The notes beneath the pieces were generated by a model. The model worked only from the letters and a program-made list of their open reading frames with translations, was not told the origin of the DNA and did no database searches. The translations under genes and the position numbers were made by a program. Below, piece after piece: positions 33,855 to 43,621 of a stretch of 64,000 nt of DNA. The DNA is from Planctomycetaceae bacterium (GTDB taxonomy: Bacteria > Planctomycetota > Planctomycetia > Pirellulales > Pirellulaceae). Position 1 is the first letter of the stretch. Every line of letters begins with the position of its first letter. The stretch is from assembly GCA_005798335.1 (NCBI GenBank), contig SYJV01000376.1, positions 16,850-80,849 on the forward strand, written 5' to 3'.

Positions 33855-36455
33855 ATGCCGATCCAATTTGCGTGTTCCGGCTGCCAAGCGGCTTACCAAG
33901 TTTCAGAACGATCAGCCGGTAAGTTGGCCGTGTGCACAAGGTGCGGGATTCAGATGCGAATTCCGCAAACCAGCCAAGCCTCCTCTGCTGAAGTTGATTT
34001 GGTCGAGAGCCAACCTGCAGTTGCTAAAAAGGCTCCGTCGGTCGCGCAGGATGTTTCGCGGCCGAGTATCAAAGCGGTGCTAGTCGACGAGCCGCAGAGC
34101 AAAAGCGAATCGATCGTATCTAAGGCGCAGGCGGCCGCACCGGCGGTCGCGAAACCAACTATAGTTCGAGCGACCTTGGTTGATTCGCCAATGGCTGCTG
34201 CGACCGTCGAAATTTCCTCGACGGCCACCAGTCTTCAGGAAGTCAGAAAATTTTCTACGCAAGAGATCGTCGGGGCGATCACGAGCGATATTTCGGCGAT
34301 CCCGACCAGCGGCGGATATCGAGTTGCGTTGCTGGTGGTGACGCTGGTCATGATCTTGTTGCCGATTGTCTATCTGGCGCTCATTGTCGGATTGGCTACA
34401 GGCGTCGGTTCCTACGCCTACTATGGATCGGACGTATTGCGAAATGATCAAGGGAATGCTCGTGTCAGCACAGGGGCTCTGGTTGCCTATTTCGGACCGC
34501 TGATGATTGGCACGATTGGCGTTTTGTTCATGATCAAACCATTGTTCGCTAGGTCCGCAGAAGTGGACCGCAGGCGTTCGCTAGATCGCCGCAGCGACCC
34601 GGCGCTGTTCGCGTTTGTCGAGCGCCTGTGCAAGGCGGTTCACGCCCCCAAACCCAAACGCATCGATGTCAACTGCGACGTAAACGCATCGGCTTCATTT
34701 CGACGTGGCATGTGGAGCATTTTTCTGAGCAACGATTTGGTATTGACGATCGGCATGCCGTTGGTGGCTGGACTGACGGTACGACAATTCGGAGGCGTGC
34801 TGGCTCATGAGTTCGGCCACTTTAGCCAGGGCTTTGGTATGCGATTGACGTACATCGTGCGTTCGATCAGTTTCTGGTTCGCGCGCGTCGTGTATCAGCG
34901 CGATCGTTGGGACGAAGCGCTGAAGCACATGGCTCGTACTTTGGATTTCCGCATCGGTATCGTTTTACATTTAGCGCGAGTGTTCGTCTGGTTGACGCGG
35001 CGAATTCTCTGGTGCCTGATGATGCTGGGAAACATTGTGTCGTGTTATTTGCTGAGACAAATGGAGTTTGACGCGGATCTGCACGAAATCCGTTTCGCAG
35101 GTTCCGACGCGTTTATCCAGACGGCTGAAAACCTGCGCCGACTCGGCGTCGCGTACCAGCAATCACTGGCTGAACAACAGCAGTTTTTTCTGGACGGAAA
35201 ACTGGCCAACGATATGCCTCGGTTGACTCAGTTGAACCGAGACGATCAAGACCAACGATTGATCGAACAGATCGCCAAGTCCACCAACGAAGAGAAACCA
35301 TCGTGGCATGACACACATCCAACAGATTTGCAGCGCATCGCGCAAGCACAACGTCAGCAGGAGCTGGGGATTTTTCATCTCGAAGCCCCGGCGAGCATTC
35401 TGTTCGCGGACTACGCTTCGGTGTGTCGCATGGTCACCATCGACTTTTTCAAGGAAGTTTTTGAAGAAAAACTCAAATCGAAAATGTTGTTTCCGGTCGA
35501 TCAATTGGTCTCGCATAAGACGGCGACCAAAGAGGCCCGTCAAGCACTGCTGCGGCAGTTCGGTGTGTACTTCCGCACGCCGCGCATAATGAGTTTTACC
35601 GTGGCCGAAACAACTAATTCCGATCCACAGGAATTGCTCAAACAACTGAGAAAATCTCGCGACACGATGATCCGTTTACTGGCCAGCTACGATGCGCTGT
35701 CCAAGGAATTTGATCAAACGGATTCAAAGTGGTTGAGTTGCCAGCAAGTAAGCATGTTACAGTCAATGGGCGCCAAGCTGAAACAATCCGATTTCGAAGT
35801 ACCGGTCGGTTCGGCGCAGGTTTCAACGAGTGCCGCGGATGGCTTCCGTCGCCAATTGGCCACGATGAATGACCAATTGCGGCCATTGGAGGCAGCTTTT
35901 GAACAGCGCGTCGCTGCCGCTGTGCGACTGGTGGCATTCCCGCTAGTGAAATCCAAAATTGGTGCCAGCGCGATGTCATTAGTTGATCGCGCGGCGCTAA
36001 CGCTGGTGTGCCTCGATAAACTGCAGGCCGCATATGGCGACATTGCCAAAATGCGCAACGAGTACGCGTGTTTGGGACTGTTGCTGCAATGCGCGCAAGG
36101 TAAAGACGTTGGCGAAAAAACTGCTCAGGAAGCGATTCGCTTGTCGGAGTCGCTCGCCATGGCGCTGCAAGTACTGCACGATCGATTTCAGTCCGTAGAA
36201 TTTCCCTTCGAACACGCAGAGGGCCGGTTGACCATGTCTCAATATCTAGTCCCCAGCGTGCCTGCAAAAGACGAAATTGGCGACGTCCTGAGGGCAGCAG
36301 AAAAATGCTTGGAGCAATACCACTACGTCTACTTCCGCGGACTTGGAAGTTTGGCACTGATCGTTCAGCACGTTGAATCGGCTCTCGGTCTGCCACCGCA
36401 AATCGATCCGCCTGACCCACCCGATGAACCCGAGTCGTTGGCTGACCAGCAGTAG
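33855..36455 (+). CDS. M48 metallopeptidase with N-terminal zinc finger
   Basis: An 866-aa membrane protein. Residues 1-35 are a two-CxxC zinc finger (C7, C10, C27, C30; CSGC...CTRC) like those of planctomycete MJ0042-type proteins. A low-complexity Ala/Val/Ser linker (about 40-130) leads to two membrane helices (about 157-185 and 205-231). Then comes an M48 peptidase with HEFGH at 318-322, two more hydrophobic segments, and the third metal ligand in MEFDADLHE near 403. The remaining about 450 residues form a helical C-terminal region without a known domain. M48 proteases such as HtpX cleave membrane proteins; the long C-terminus is unusual. ATG 33855 is the first in-frame start. Confidence 0.85.
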   Translation: MPIQFACSGCQAAYQVSERSAGKLAVCTRCGIQMRIPQTSQASSAEVDLVESQPAVAKKAPSVAQDVSRPSIKAVLVDEPQSKSESIVSKAQAAAPAVAKPTIVRATLVDSPMAAATVEISSTATSLQEVRKFSTQEIVGAITSDISAIPTSGGYRVALLVVTLVMILLPIVYLALIVGLATGVGSYAYYGSDVLRNDQGNARVSTGALVAYFGPLMIGTIGVLFMIKPLFARSAEVDRRRSLDRRSDPALFAFVERLCKAVHAPKPKRIDVNCDVNASASFRRGMWSIFLSNDLVLTIGMPLVAGLTVRQFGGVLAHEFGHFSQGFGMRLTYIVRSISFWFARVVYQRDRWDEALKHMARTLDFRIGIVLHLARVFVWLTRRILWCLMMLGNIVSCYLLRQMEFDADLHEIRFAGSDAFIQTAENLRRLGVAYQQSLAEQQQFFLDGKLANDMPRLTQLNRDDQDQRLIEQIAKSTNEEKPSWHDTHPTDLQRIAQAQRQQELGIFHLEAPASILFADYASVCRMVTIDFFKEVFEEKLKSKMLFPVDQLVSHKTATKEARQALLRQFGVYFRTPRIMSFTVAETTNSDPQELLKQLRKSRDTMIRLLASYDALSKEFDQTDSKWLSCQQVSMLQSMGAKLKQSDFEVPVGSAQVSTSAADGFRRQLATMNDQLRPLEAAFEQRVAAAVRLVAFPLVKSKIGASAMSLVDRAALTLVCLDKLQAAYGDIAKMRNEYACLGLLLQCAQGKDVGEKTAQEAIRLSESLAMALQVLHDRFQSVEFPFEHAEGRLTMSQYLVPSVPAKDEIGDVLRAAEKCLEQYHYVYFRGLGSLALIVQHVESALGLPPQIDPPDPPDEPESLADQQ

Positions 36456-36487
36456 AGTCGCCCAGTGGCGCGAGATCGGACTCAGTA

Positions 36488-37789
36488 CTAACTTTGCGAT
36501 TCCGTATGGCCGCGACGCAATTGATCGAGACGCTCGATGCCTAGTATTTGGCTGGTGATTTTCAGTTGGTCGAGTGTACTGAGAATATTCTGTCCTATAC
36601 CGATATCATCTGCCGAATGGATGAGTCGTCCAGATTGAGCGTCGCAGGTCAGGCTGTAACCGCGTGCCAGAACTTGCAGCGGACTGAGTGCATGGCTGGC
36701 ACGTGCGAGTTCTTGCAGCGATTGCCGTGCCTTGCGCAATTGATCCCAGACGGCCCTGCGCCCACGCAAGTCCCATTCATCCAGCGTCTGTCGGCGCTGC
36801 GAGATCATCGTATGAGGCTGCTGAATCGCGTGCCGTTGCCCAAGCGAATTTACGCGCTCCATCAAATATCGAATTTTGCTGAACATAAGTTGTTTCAAGT
36901 TCGCTCGTGCGGTACGTAACGACTCGCCGATGGAGTATTGATCGGGCAAGATCAGATGAGCGGCCTGCGTGGGTGTCAAGGCGCGCGCGTCGGCGGCTAG
37001 ATCGCTGAGTGTCACATCGATTTCGTGTCCGACTGCAGATACGGTTGGAATTCGGCACGCCGCGAGCGCTCGAACCACTCGCTCGTCGTTGAAACACCAC
37101 AAATCCTCCATGCTGCCGCCGCCGCGACCGACTACCAATACGTCGAGTTCTGGGAGAATCTTTTGGGCAATGCGAATTCCTTCGGCGATCTCGAACGCAG
37201 CTCCTTCACCTTGCACGCGCACCGGAATTACCAGCAATTCGAAGGCTGGCCAGATCTTGCGCGCTGCTTCCAGAAAGTCGTGCAAAGCCGCCCCGCTGGC
37301 ACTGGTTACAAAGCCAATGCGCTGCGGAAACTTCGGCAACGGTTTCTTCCGAGCCGGATCGAAGAGCCCTTCCGCGGACAGTTTCGCGTGGAGTTGTCGA
37401 AAAGCCAGCTCCAGCGCTCCGATACCCTTGGGCTGGAGCTGCTGGATGACGAGCTGATAAGTACCGCGCGGTGGATAAACTTCGATTCCACCACAGCAGA
37501 CGACCGACAGACCGTCGGCGATCTTGAACGGCAATCGACTGGCGACTGTCCTCCAAACAACCGCGCGAATCTGGCTGCGATCATCTTTCAACGTCAAATA
37601 CAAATGGCCGCTACTAGGCCGACTCAGGTCCGAGATCTCGCCTTCCACCCACACGCGCGGCAACGAACCCTCCAGCAAGCCTTTGATACGCATGGTCAGT
37701 TCGCTGATACTGAGCGCGGTGCCTTCGTCGATTCCTTTTGGTAAGTAAGGTGAGCGTTCGCCGTCGCTCGACGGTACACTGCGTTTCAT
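36488..37789 (-). CDS. xseA: Exodeoxyribonuclease VII large subunit
   Basis: A 433-aa protein matching XseA in length and layout: an OB-fold (residues about 25-120, ISELTMRIKGLLEGSLPRVW followed by GEISDLSRPSSGHLYLTLKD) and the catalytic region with GRGGGSMEDLWCFNDE and PTVSAVGHEIDVTLSDLAAD, then a coiled-coil C-terminus. ExoVII degrades single-stranded DNA from both ends together with the small subunit XseB; no xseB is next to it. It starts at ATG 37789, which shares one base with the stop of the acyltransferase gene (TAATG), so the two are translationally coupled. Confidence 0.95.
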   Translation of the reverse strand: MKRSVPSSDGERSPYLPKGIDEGTALSISELTMRIKGLLEGSLPRVWVEGEISDLSRPSSGHLYLTLKDDRSQIRAVVWRTVASRLPFKIADGLSVVCCGGIEVYPPRGTYQLVIQQLQPKGIGALELAFRQLHAKLSAEGLFDPARKKPLPKFPQRIGFVTSASGAALHDFLEAARKIWPAFELLVIPVRVQGEGAAFEIAEGIRIAQKILPELDVLVVGRGGGSMEDLWCFNDERVVRALAACRIPTVSAVGHEIDVTLSDLAADARALTPTQAAHLILPDQYSIGESLRTARANLKQLMFSKIRYLMERVNSLGQRHAIQQPHTMISQRRQTLDEWDLRGRRAVWDQLRKARQSLQELARASHALSPLQVLARGYSLTCDAQSGRLIHSADDIGIGQNILSTLDQLKITSQILGIERLDQLRRGHTESQS

Positions 37790-38631
37790 TAGCTGGCCTC
37801 GCGCAGTTGGGCATGCACTAGCCTTGGAAAATTGTCGTCGTCGGCAGAGAGTTTCGAATTTGTACCCTCAATGATCTTGGGACGGCACGCGGGTTTGGGG
37901 TAGAGGATTTGTGAACTTTTGAAAGAGCAACGATTCTCTGCCCAATCTTCTGCGAGCGAAGTAACCTGATTCAATACCTGTTCGATCCACAAGCGATGGG
38001 CTTCAATTCCACCGCGATCGAGATTCGCCGGGATTTGAACTCTGGGACCGCTGACGATTCGTGATCGACTAAAGGGTCGCGGAATTGCAAATTTATCCCA
38101 CGAGGTCGGATGTCGCCACGGTTGATCGTAACCCAAGCCCAAGGGCACCAGCGGAATTCCAAGGCGCGACGAAAGAAAAATGCAACCTTGAGCGAGCACG
38201 CGGCGCGGGCCGCGCGGGCCGTCGGGAGTAATGGCTAGACACTTGCCATGACTCCGATTCAGTAACTCGCGCAGCGCAGCCACTCCGCCGCGATGAGTAG
38301 AACCGCGCACCGTTTCCAATCCCGCAAAGTTCGCGGCTTGCGATAGGACTTCCGCATCCTGATGCTGGCTGATCAGCATCATTAGATTACAACGAGGTCG
38401 CAGGTAAAACAGTAATGGAATATATTCGTGCCAAATTAGATAGATGTTTGGTCCACAGAATTGCTCAGCGGCTGGGTCGACCAGTGGATCATACATAGCC
38501 ACGCGATGATGGAGTGTCGCCATCCAGCGGTTGACGATATGGGATAGGCCGAATCCACATGCGCGCCACAGTAACTGTGAAGGTGGCCGATCGCGCAATC
38601 GCTGGCGCAATAGCATTTTCGACCACGCCAT
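37789..38631 (-). CDS. DUF374 lysophospholipid acyltransferase-like protein
   Basis: A 280-aa protein of the DUF374 family (KDO transferase/acyltransferase-like). WHEYIPLLF around residues 68-76 and the hallmark ITPDGPRGPRRVLAQG near 134-149 identify it. Related proteins of the LPLAT superfamily transfer acyl groups in lipid A or phospholipid synthesis; the exact substrate is not known. An N-terminal amphipathic stretch suggests membrane association. It overlaps the start of xseA by one base (TAATG), a pairing without obvious functional link. ATG 38631 is the first start. Confidence 0.85.
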   Translation of the reverse strand: MAWSKMLLRQRLRDRPPSQLLWRACGFGLSHIVNRWMATLHHRVAMYDPLVDPAAEQFCGPNIYLIWHEYIPLLFYLRPRCNLMMLISQHQDAEVLSQAANFAGLETVRGSTHRGGVAALRELLNRSHGKCLAITPDGPRGPRRVLAQGCIFLSSRLGIPLVPLGLGYDQPWRHPTSWDKFAIPRPFSRSRIVSGPRVQIPANLDRGGIEAHRLWIEQVLNQVTSLAEDWAENRCSFKSSQILYPKPACRPKIIEGTNSKLSADDDNFPRLVHAQLREAS

Positions 38632-38717
38632 GGTTACTAATTCCTTCCTAGAAGCTTAGCCGAATTAGCGCTGAAAAACTGAGAGAGACCGATAGTGTGA
38701 GATTCGTAAGTATCGCT

Positions 38718-38797
38718 CGAGAAATAAGTGTCAGGTACCTTTTGCGAGAAACTCGCCCTTCGGGTGCGCACAAAAGGTACCTGACACTTATTTCTCG
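38718..38797. repeat. 27-bp perfect inverted repeat with short loop
   Basis: Bases 38718-38744 are the exact reverse complement of 38771-38797. Arms contain GTGTCAGGTACCTTTTG; the 26-base loop holds a small inner hairpin (GAAACTCGCCCTTCGGGTGCG region). Similar GGTACCTGACAC hairpins are known as REP-type sequences associated with IS200-like transposases in other bacteria. It lies between the DUF374 gene (start 38631) and the 3' end of dapF (38863). Confidence 0.9.
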
Positions 38798-38862
38798 GCT
38801 ATTCGTAACGTGCAGCGATAGCGGTTGCATGCTCGTTGAACCTCAACTGGATCGCCAATTTT

Positions 38863-39699
38863 TCAACTGGGCCATTCGCCGGTAAATACTTCCGTTGCTC
38901 CGCCAGTCATGAACACGTGGTTGGTCGCTTCGTCCCATCGCAATCGCAAGTCGCCACCCAATAAATGGTTGACGATCTCGCGATCGGTCTTGCCGGTCAA
39001 CACGCCTGCGACGCATACTGCGCTTGCTCCGGTGCCACAGGCCCAAGTCTCACCAGAGCCCCGTTCCCAGGTACGCTGACGCACTTCGTGACGCGAAATC
39101 ACTTCTACAAATTCGACATTGGTACGTTTGGGAAAGCGAGAATCTTTTTCAATCTTTGGTCCCAATCCCAATACAAGTTCATCGGTTGCGCGAGGTACAA
39201 ACGCTACGCAATGGGGATTGCCCATCGAAACGCATGTTACGTTCAGCACTTGGCCGGAAAACTCAACCGGCAAATCGATTACCGGAGATTGCGCCAAAGT
39301 AGTTGGCACTTGGTCCGGTAGGGTTCGGGGTATTCCCATATCGACTGTGATTAATTCGGCGAGACCATTTCTTGCGCCGATTTGCAACGTCAACACGCCG
39401 TTGCCGGTTTCGATGTGCAATGTGTCTCGCTTGCAAAGGCCGTGATCGTAGACGTATTTGGCGACGCACCGAATTCCATTGCCACACATCTCCGCTTCGC
39501 TGCCGTCGGCATTAAACATCTGCATTCGCGCGTCGGCACAGTTGGAAGGGCGGATCAGAATCAAACCATCGCCACCCACGCCGAACCGTCGATTGGAAAT
39601 ATCGACTGCCAGTTTCTCCGGCTCAGCGGGTGCCGGTGCGGCGAAACAATCCACGTATACGTAGTCGTTACCCGCACCGTGCATTTTGGTGAATCGCAT
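38863..39699 (-). CDS. dapF: Diaminopimelate epimerase
   Basis: A 278-aa cytoplasmic enzyme that interconverts L,L- and meso-diaminopimelate for lysine and peptidoglycan. Both catalytic cysteines are in place: Cys72 in EMCGNGIRC and Cys221 in WACGTGASAV. The start motif KMHGAGNDYVYVD at residues 5-17 fixes ATG 39699; the frame extends 51 residues upstream but these are not part of the family. The gene stands alone. Meso-DAP supports a standard Gram-negative-type peptidoglycan. Confidence 0.96.
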   Translation of the reverse strand: MRFTKMHGAGNDYVYVDCFAAPAPAEPEKLAVDISNRRFGVGGDGLILIRPSNCADARMQMFNADGSEAEMCGNGIRCVAKYVYDHGLCKRDTLHIETGNGVLTLQIGARNGLAELITVDMGIPRTLPDQVPTTLAQSPVIDLPVEFSGQVLNVTCVSMGNPHCVAFVPRATDELVLGLGPKIEKDSRFPKRTNVEFVEVISRHEVRQRTWERGSGETWACGTGASAVCVAGVLTGKTDREIVNHLLGGDLRLRWDEATNHVFMTGGATEVFTGEWPS

Positions 39700-39804
39700 A
39701 AATCGTTTTCTAAATAGTCCATTGACCGTCAGACAAGGTACAATTTTGCCCGAGTCTGAATGAACAGAATAGCCGCTTTCGTGCTTTGGATAAAGGGTCC
39801 GTCG

Positions 39805-40683
39805 ATGAGCATTGTACCTGCTGAGCCATTGGTCTACGAATTCACGCGGCACCTACCTGCGCGCATCACGATCGAACCTGGAACTGAGTTGACTCTGGAT
39901 ACCGAGGATGCGCTCTCGGGGCAATTGCGCAAACCAACCGACCGTCGTGACAAAGTGAAGATGCCGAAGAGCAATCCGAACAACGGACCTATCGAAATTC
40001 GGGGCGCGGAACCCGGAGATGCTGTGGCAGTTCACATTCAGAGCATCGAGCCACTGATCGGCGCCTGTGCGACATACATTGGTGGTCCGCGCGGTTGCGC
40101 CGAGTGGCTAGGAACGGATTTTCCGCATGGCACACGCATTTGCAAGATCGCTAATGGAATGATCCACTGGAACGATAGAGTGCAAATTCCCTATCGTCCA
40201 ATGCTGGGCTGTGTAGGAACCGCACCGGACTGGGGCGTACCCTCGACCGCTCTTGCGGGTAACTTCGGCGGCAATATGGATTTGGTCGAAGTCTGTCCAG
40301 GTAATACCGTCTATTTGCCTGTATATGTCCCGGGCGGTTGGCTGTACTTGGGCGATGCGCATGCTGCTCAAGGACATGGCGAACTGTCGGCCACAGCTCT
40401 GGAAATGCCAGCCCGAACGACGGTGAGGATTGACCTGGTCAAGCAAGCCAAACTGGTCGGTCCACGCATCGAATCTCCCGAGGAAATTATGGCAGTAGCG
40501 GTTGGCACGCCTATCGATCGATCCGTCTGTGAAGCCTATTCACGCTTAATTCTGTGGATGGAAAAGGACTTTGGTTGGAACCGATGGGACGCTTATGACC
40601 TAATGACTCAAGCCGGAACTATTTCGCTGGGACACTACTTAGTTGGCACAATCGCAGCCAAGATTAGCAAGCATTATTTATAG
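39805..40683 (+). CDS. Acetamidase/formamidase family protein
   Basis: A 292-aa cytoplasmic hydrolase of the FmdA/AmdA family. GDAVAVHIQSIEP, PYRPMLGCVGTAPDWGVPST, GGNMDLVEVCPGNTVYLPV and YLGDAHAAQGHGELSATAL are the successive metal- and substrate-site motifs. Members release ammonia from formamide or acetamide. ATG 39805 has AAGGG seven bases before it and is preferred to ATG 39760. Divergent from dapF. The dimethylformamidase-like gene at 2934 is too far away to suggest a shared pathway. Confidence 0.87.
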   Translation: MSIVPAEPLVYEFTRHLPARITIEPGTELTLDTEDALSGQLRKPTDRRDKVKMPKSNPNNGPIEIRGAEPGDAVAVHIQSIEPLIGACATYIGGPRGCAEWLGTDFPHGTRICKIANGMIHWNDRVQIPYRPMLGCVGTAPDWGVPSTALAGNFGGNMDLVEVCPGNTVYLPVYVPGGWLYLGDAHAAQGHGELSATALEMPARTTVRIDLVKQAKLVGPRIESPEEIMAVAVGTPIDRSVCEAYSRLILWMEKDFGWNRWDAYDLMTQAGTISLGHYLVGTIAAKISKHYL

Positions 40684-40913
40684 AGATTTGCCAAATCATC
40701 GGGGGTCCTCAGAAGTATTTCGTGAATTGGGAAAAACGTGCGATGAGGGGGTGTGCTCCGGACGATATGTTAATCAGCGATTTGGGCAAGCTGTAGTGCG
40801 AATTACGGAAAAGCTCATTGCCAGCAACGGCGAAATTCTCGCGTGACAGCAGGAGTTTTATCCCACCATGAAAGTTAGAGCACGAAACTGTCCCCATCGC
40901 TGAGAATTACACC

Positions 40914-43613
40914 ATGACTTGGATCAGGAAAAACAAGGAAAAACACGTGAATTGCAGGATGCACAAATTTCCGCACAGCAATATTCGCCGCACTTTGAAG
41001 TTCGAATTGCTTCAGTCGCGACAAGTCATGGATGGTGAATTGGGGGAATTGCTTGCATGGTCTGAAATCGACTTGGCTTCATCGAGCCGCTCTTACCCGG
41101 GCGACTCGTCTATGATTTCAATGGCATCCACTGATTCACCCGTTAGCAGAGTTTCCCTTGACACCCTTGCGTTCGACGACATGAGTTTCGCGTCGGCGGA
41201 CTATTTAACTTCCAGCTTTTCCGGTATCTACGACCAGGGTATTGTTCGACAGGACGGATTAATCCTGGTTTCTCGTGGTAATGAATTGCAGATTATTGAC
41301 GAACAACGCATGGATCTTGGTGTCCAGTCAAAGATCACCACGCCGCAGTATTTAGTCGCACAGTCGCTCGACGGCGATCGATTGACGCTCGTTGGCAATG
41401 AATACGCAATTGAGACAGCGGGTCAGACCGACAGTCCGCTTCAGTCGATCGTCAAGTTCGAAACATACGATATTTCCGATCTGACCAAGCCGCGCCACGT
41501 TGAATCTACCCAGATTCGCGGTTGGGCAACACCGATTATTGGGGCAACCAGCGAGCAACGGTTGCTGATTTCATACGATGATCAATTCCAAATAGTTTCC
41601 GTTGGAGCTGGCGAAAACGGAGTTGGTACGCTCAGCTCAAGTGCGGTCGGGGACAGCGTCAGCGGAGTAATGGAAGTTGATGACGGCTTGGTCGTTTGGA
41701 CACATCGCATGGAGGAAATCAGCGAAGGTGGAGATGGTGGCGACACCAGTACAATATTTGAATGGTATGTGCGCGGCGATCAACCAACTCAATACGAATC
41801 GGCAGGAGTTCTGGAACTTGACGGTACCCCGATGATTTTCCAGGAAGGTTTGTTGGTGGTCGACGGGAAGATTCCCTTGGTGATGTTGTCAAGTGGACCC
41901 TGTCTTACAACTACTCTAGTCACTTTGGGATTCTCCGGCGAAGCAATGCATGTCGAGTCCCAATTGCCGCTATTGGGAATGGGTGAAAACAACTGGATCG
42001 TCGGGCTCGATTTCGCAGCCCCAGTTCCGTGGCTAGCAACAAACCATGAGATCATGACATTGGATTTGACGCCGACGACTCCCGTGGTGTTGGGGAAGAG
42101 CAGCGTTCCTGGCTCGGCGAATTTCTGGCTGCCTGTGGGCAACAAACGTGTGGTTGCGATTGTTGATACAACACAGCGCACCGGAGAATTCGTCGAGCAA
42201 CTGGAACCTGCTACTTTTGAAATCATCCTCCTGGACGTTGGTGGCGGCGCGAATCCCGAAGTAGTTTCGACAATGCCAATCGCAGATGGTCGGTATGACT
42301 GGGTCGATTACGCTCCCAAGTATTTGCCCGAGTCCCAAATGTTAGTCGTTTCTGGCGGCAAGCTTCGAGGAGAACCGAATTCTGCGGTCCATAGCAGATT
42401 GTTCAGCGAGGTTGACGTCGCGGCGAGCGATGTTTCTTCAACTGTGTCGTCAGAATTGTTGATAGCAGATGATCCTAGTGCGATTTGGGTTGAATCGATT
42501 GTCACGGTTTACCAAATCGGTGCGGCAGCCGAAATAGTGGAAGTTGGTTCGCTACCGTTGAATTCGCCTCTGCAAACAGTTCGAGAGGCTGATGGAAGTG
42601 CTTTGCTGTTCATGAACGAACAGATACTGAAGGTCTCATCGGACACACTAGCGATTGAGTCGACTGTGGAAATCGGCCCATACGATTACGATTGGTGTGG
42701 AACGATGCAACAATTGCGGCAACCAATAGAATTGTTAGAACCAATAGAGTTGGTGAACTTTGTTCCAAAGGAAGTGATCGAAACATCAACTCACGAAACA
42801 AACGAGATTTTGGTTGAGGATTCGCCTGGGGACGACAGTATCATCAAATTCTTCTTGCCCGATGACGCCAAATCCACGGTAGAACACCTGTTGGGCTGGA
42901 CAGCAAGCGACCAGTTTCAGCCGATGCTGAGAACAATGTCCGACGGAGCCATTGATGAGTTACTGTACGCGACCACCGCAGCCGACGAGCAAACTGAACT
43001 TTTCACAGTCACGCTGGCGGGGGAAGAATGGGACTTCAGAATGCTCGCTGGACAAGCAACACCAGTACTCGCAGAGTTCAACATATTTCACAATGTCGAG
43101 CTGCCCAGCGATACGAATAACGATGGGGCGACAACTGCCCTCGATGTCCTGCTGGTCGTCAATGAGTTGAACGGACGGGGCTCCAGGTTTTTGCCCAGCC
43201 GTACCGGCGACGAGTCTTCGAGCTGGAGAGTCGACGTTAGCGGTGATCAACGATTGAATCCTCTGGATGTACTATTAATCGTCAATGTCATCAACGACTT
43301 CAGCCAAAGGAGCCAAAGCAGCGGGATTCTACCGACGAATGATCTGCGACTCGCGGCACCCTTGTTCGATCTGATGGATACCGGCGATGACATACGCGAT
43401 CCAATGGATGATCTTGATGGAACCAGTTTGGCAATTAACGAGTCGCTCGGTTATCCGCCGGTTGTAACTGATCCACCTAGTGAGGACGAAGCGTTCAGTT
43501 TATTCGCTGGCAGCAAACTAGCGGCGACGGAAAACCGCCGCATTAGAACTGATACAGCGGATGAAGCGATTGCGGATCTGATGAATGAGCTGGATCTGCT
43601 GGCTGTCGCTTGA
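40914..43613 (+). CDS. Secreted beta-propeller protein with dockerin-like repeats
   Basis: An 899-aa protein. The N-terminus has a planctomycete-type surface-protein motif instead of a normal signal (RRTLKFELLQSRQVMDGELG, residues 25-44, related to LExRxxL motifs). Residues about 90-700 form repeated strands with the C-terminal beta-propeller domain found in secreted proteins (LEIIDEQRMDLG-like opening, later VSTMPIADGRYDWVDYAPKY). Residues about 732-795 hold two dockerin-like calcium loops (DTNNDGATTALDVLLVVNEL and DVSGDQRLNPLDVLLIVNVI). Dockerins bind cohesins in cellulosomes, but in planctomycetes such repeats occur widely on large secreted proteins. It is very acidic and probably surface-attached. 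Confidence 0.75.
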   Translation: MTWIRKNKEKHVNCRMHKFPHSNIRRTLKFELLQSRQVMDGELGELLAWSEIDLASSSRSYPGDSSMISMASTDSPVSRVSLDTLAFDDMSFASADYLTSSFSGIYDQGIVRQDGLILVSRGNELQIIDEQRMDLGVQSKITTPQYLVAQSLDGDRLTLVGNEYAIETAGQTDSPLQSIVKFETYDISDLTKPRHVESTQIRGWATPIIGATSEQRLLISYDDQFQIVSVGAGENGVGTLSSSAVGDSVSGVMEVDDGLVVWTHRMEEISEGGDGGDTSTIFEWYVRGDQPTQYESAGVLELDGTPMIFQEGLLVVDGKIPLVMLSSGPCLTTTLVTLGFSGEAMHVESQLPLLGMGENNWIVGLDFAAPVPWLATNHEIMTLDLTPTTPVVLGKSSVPGSANFWLPVGNKRVVAIVDTTQRTGEFVEQLEPATFEIILLDVGGGANPEVVSTMPIADGRYDWVDYAPKYLPESQMLVVSGGKLRGEPNSAVHSRLFSEVDVAASDVSSTVSSELLIADDPSAIWVESIVTVYQIGAAAEIVEVGSLPLNSPLQTVREADGSALLFMNEQILKVSSDTLAIESTVEIGPYDYDWCGTMQQLRQPIELLEPIELVNFVPKEVIETSTHETNEILVEDSPGDDSIIKFFLPDDAKSTVEHLLGWTASDQFQPMLRTMSDGAIDELLYATTAADEQTELFTVTLAGEEWDFRMLAGQATPVLAEFNIFHNVELPSDTNNDGATTALDVLLVVNELNGRGSRFLPSRTGDESSSWRVDVSGDQRLNPLDVLLIVNVINDFSQRSQSSGILPTNDLRLAAPLFDLMDTGDDIRDPMDDLDGTSLAINESLGYPPVVTDPPSEDEAFSLFAGSKLAATENRRIRTDTADEAIADLMNELDLLAVA

Positions 43614-43621
43614 TTTGTAGT

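Noticed and set aside
34080..34451. 123-codon minus frame inside the M48 peptidase gene
   Set aside because: Low-complexity antisense of the Ala/Val linker; no homology-like content.
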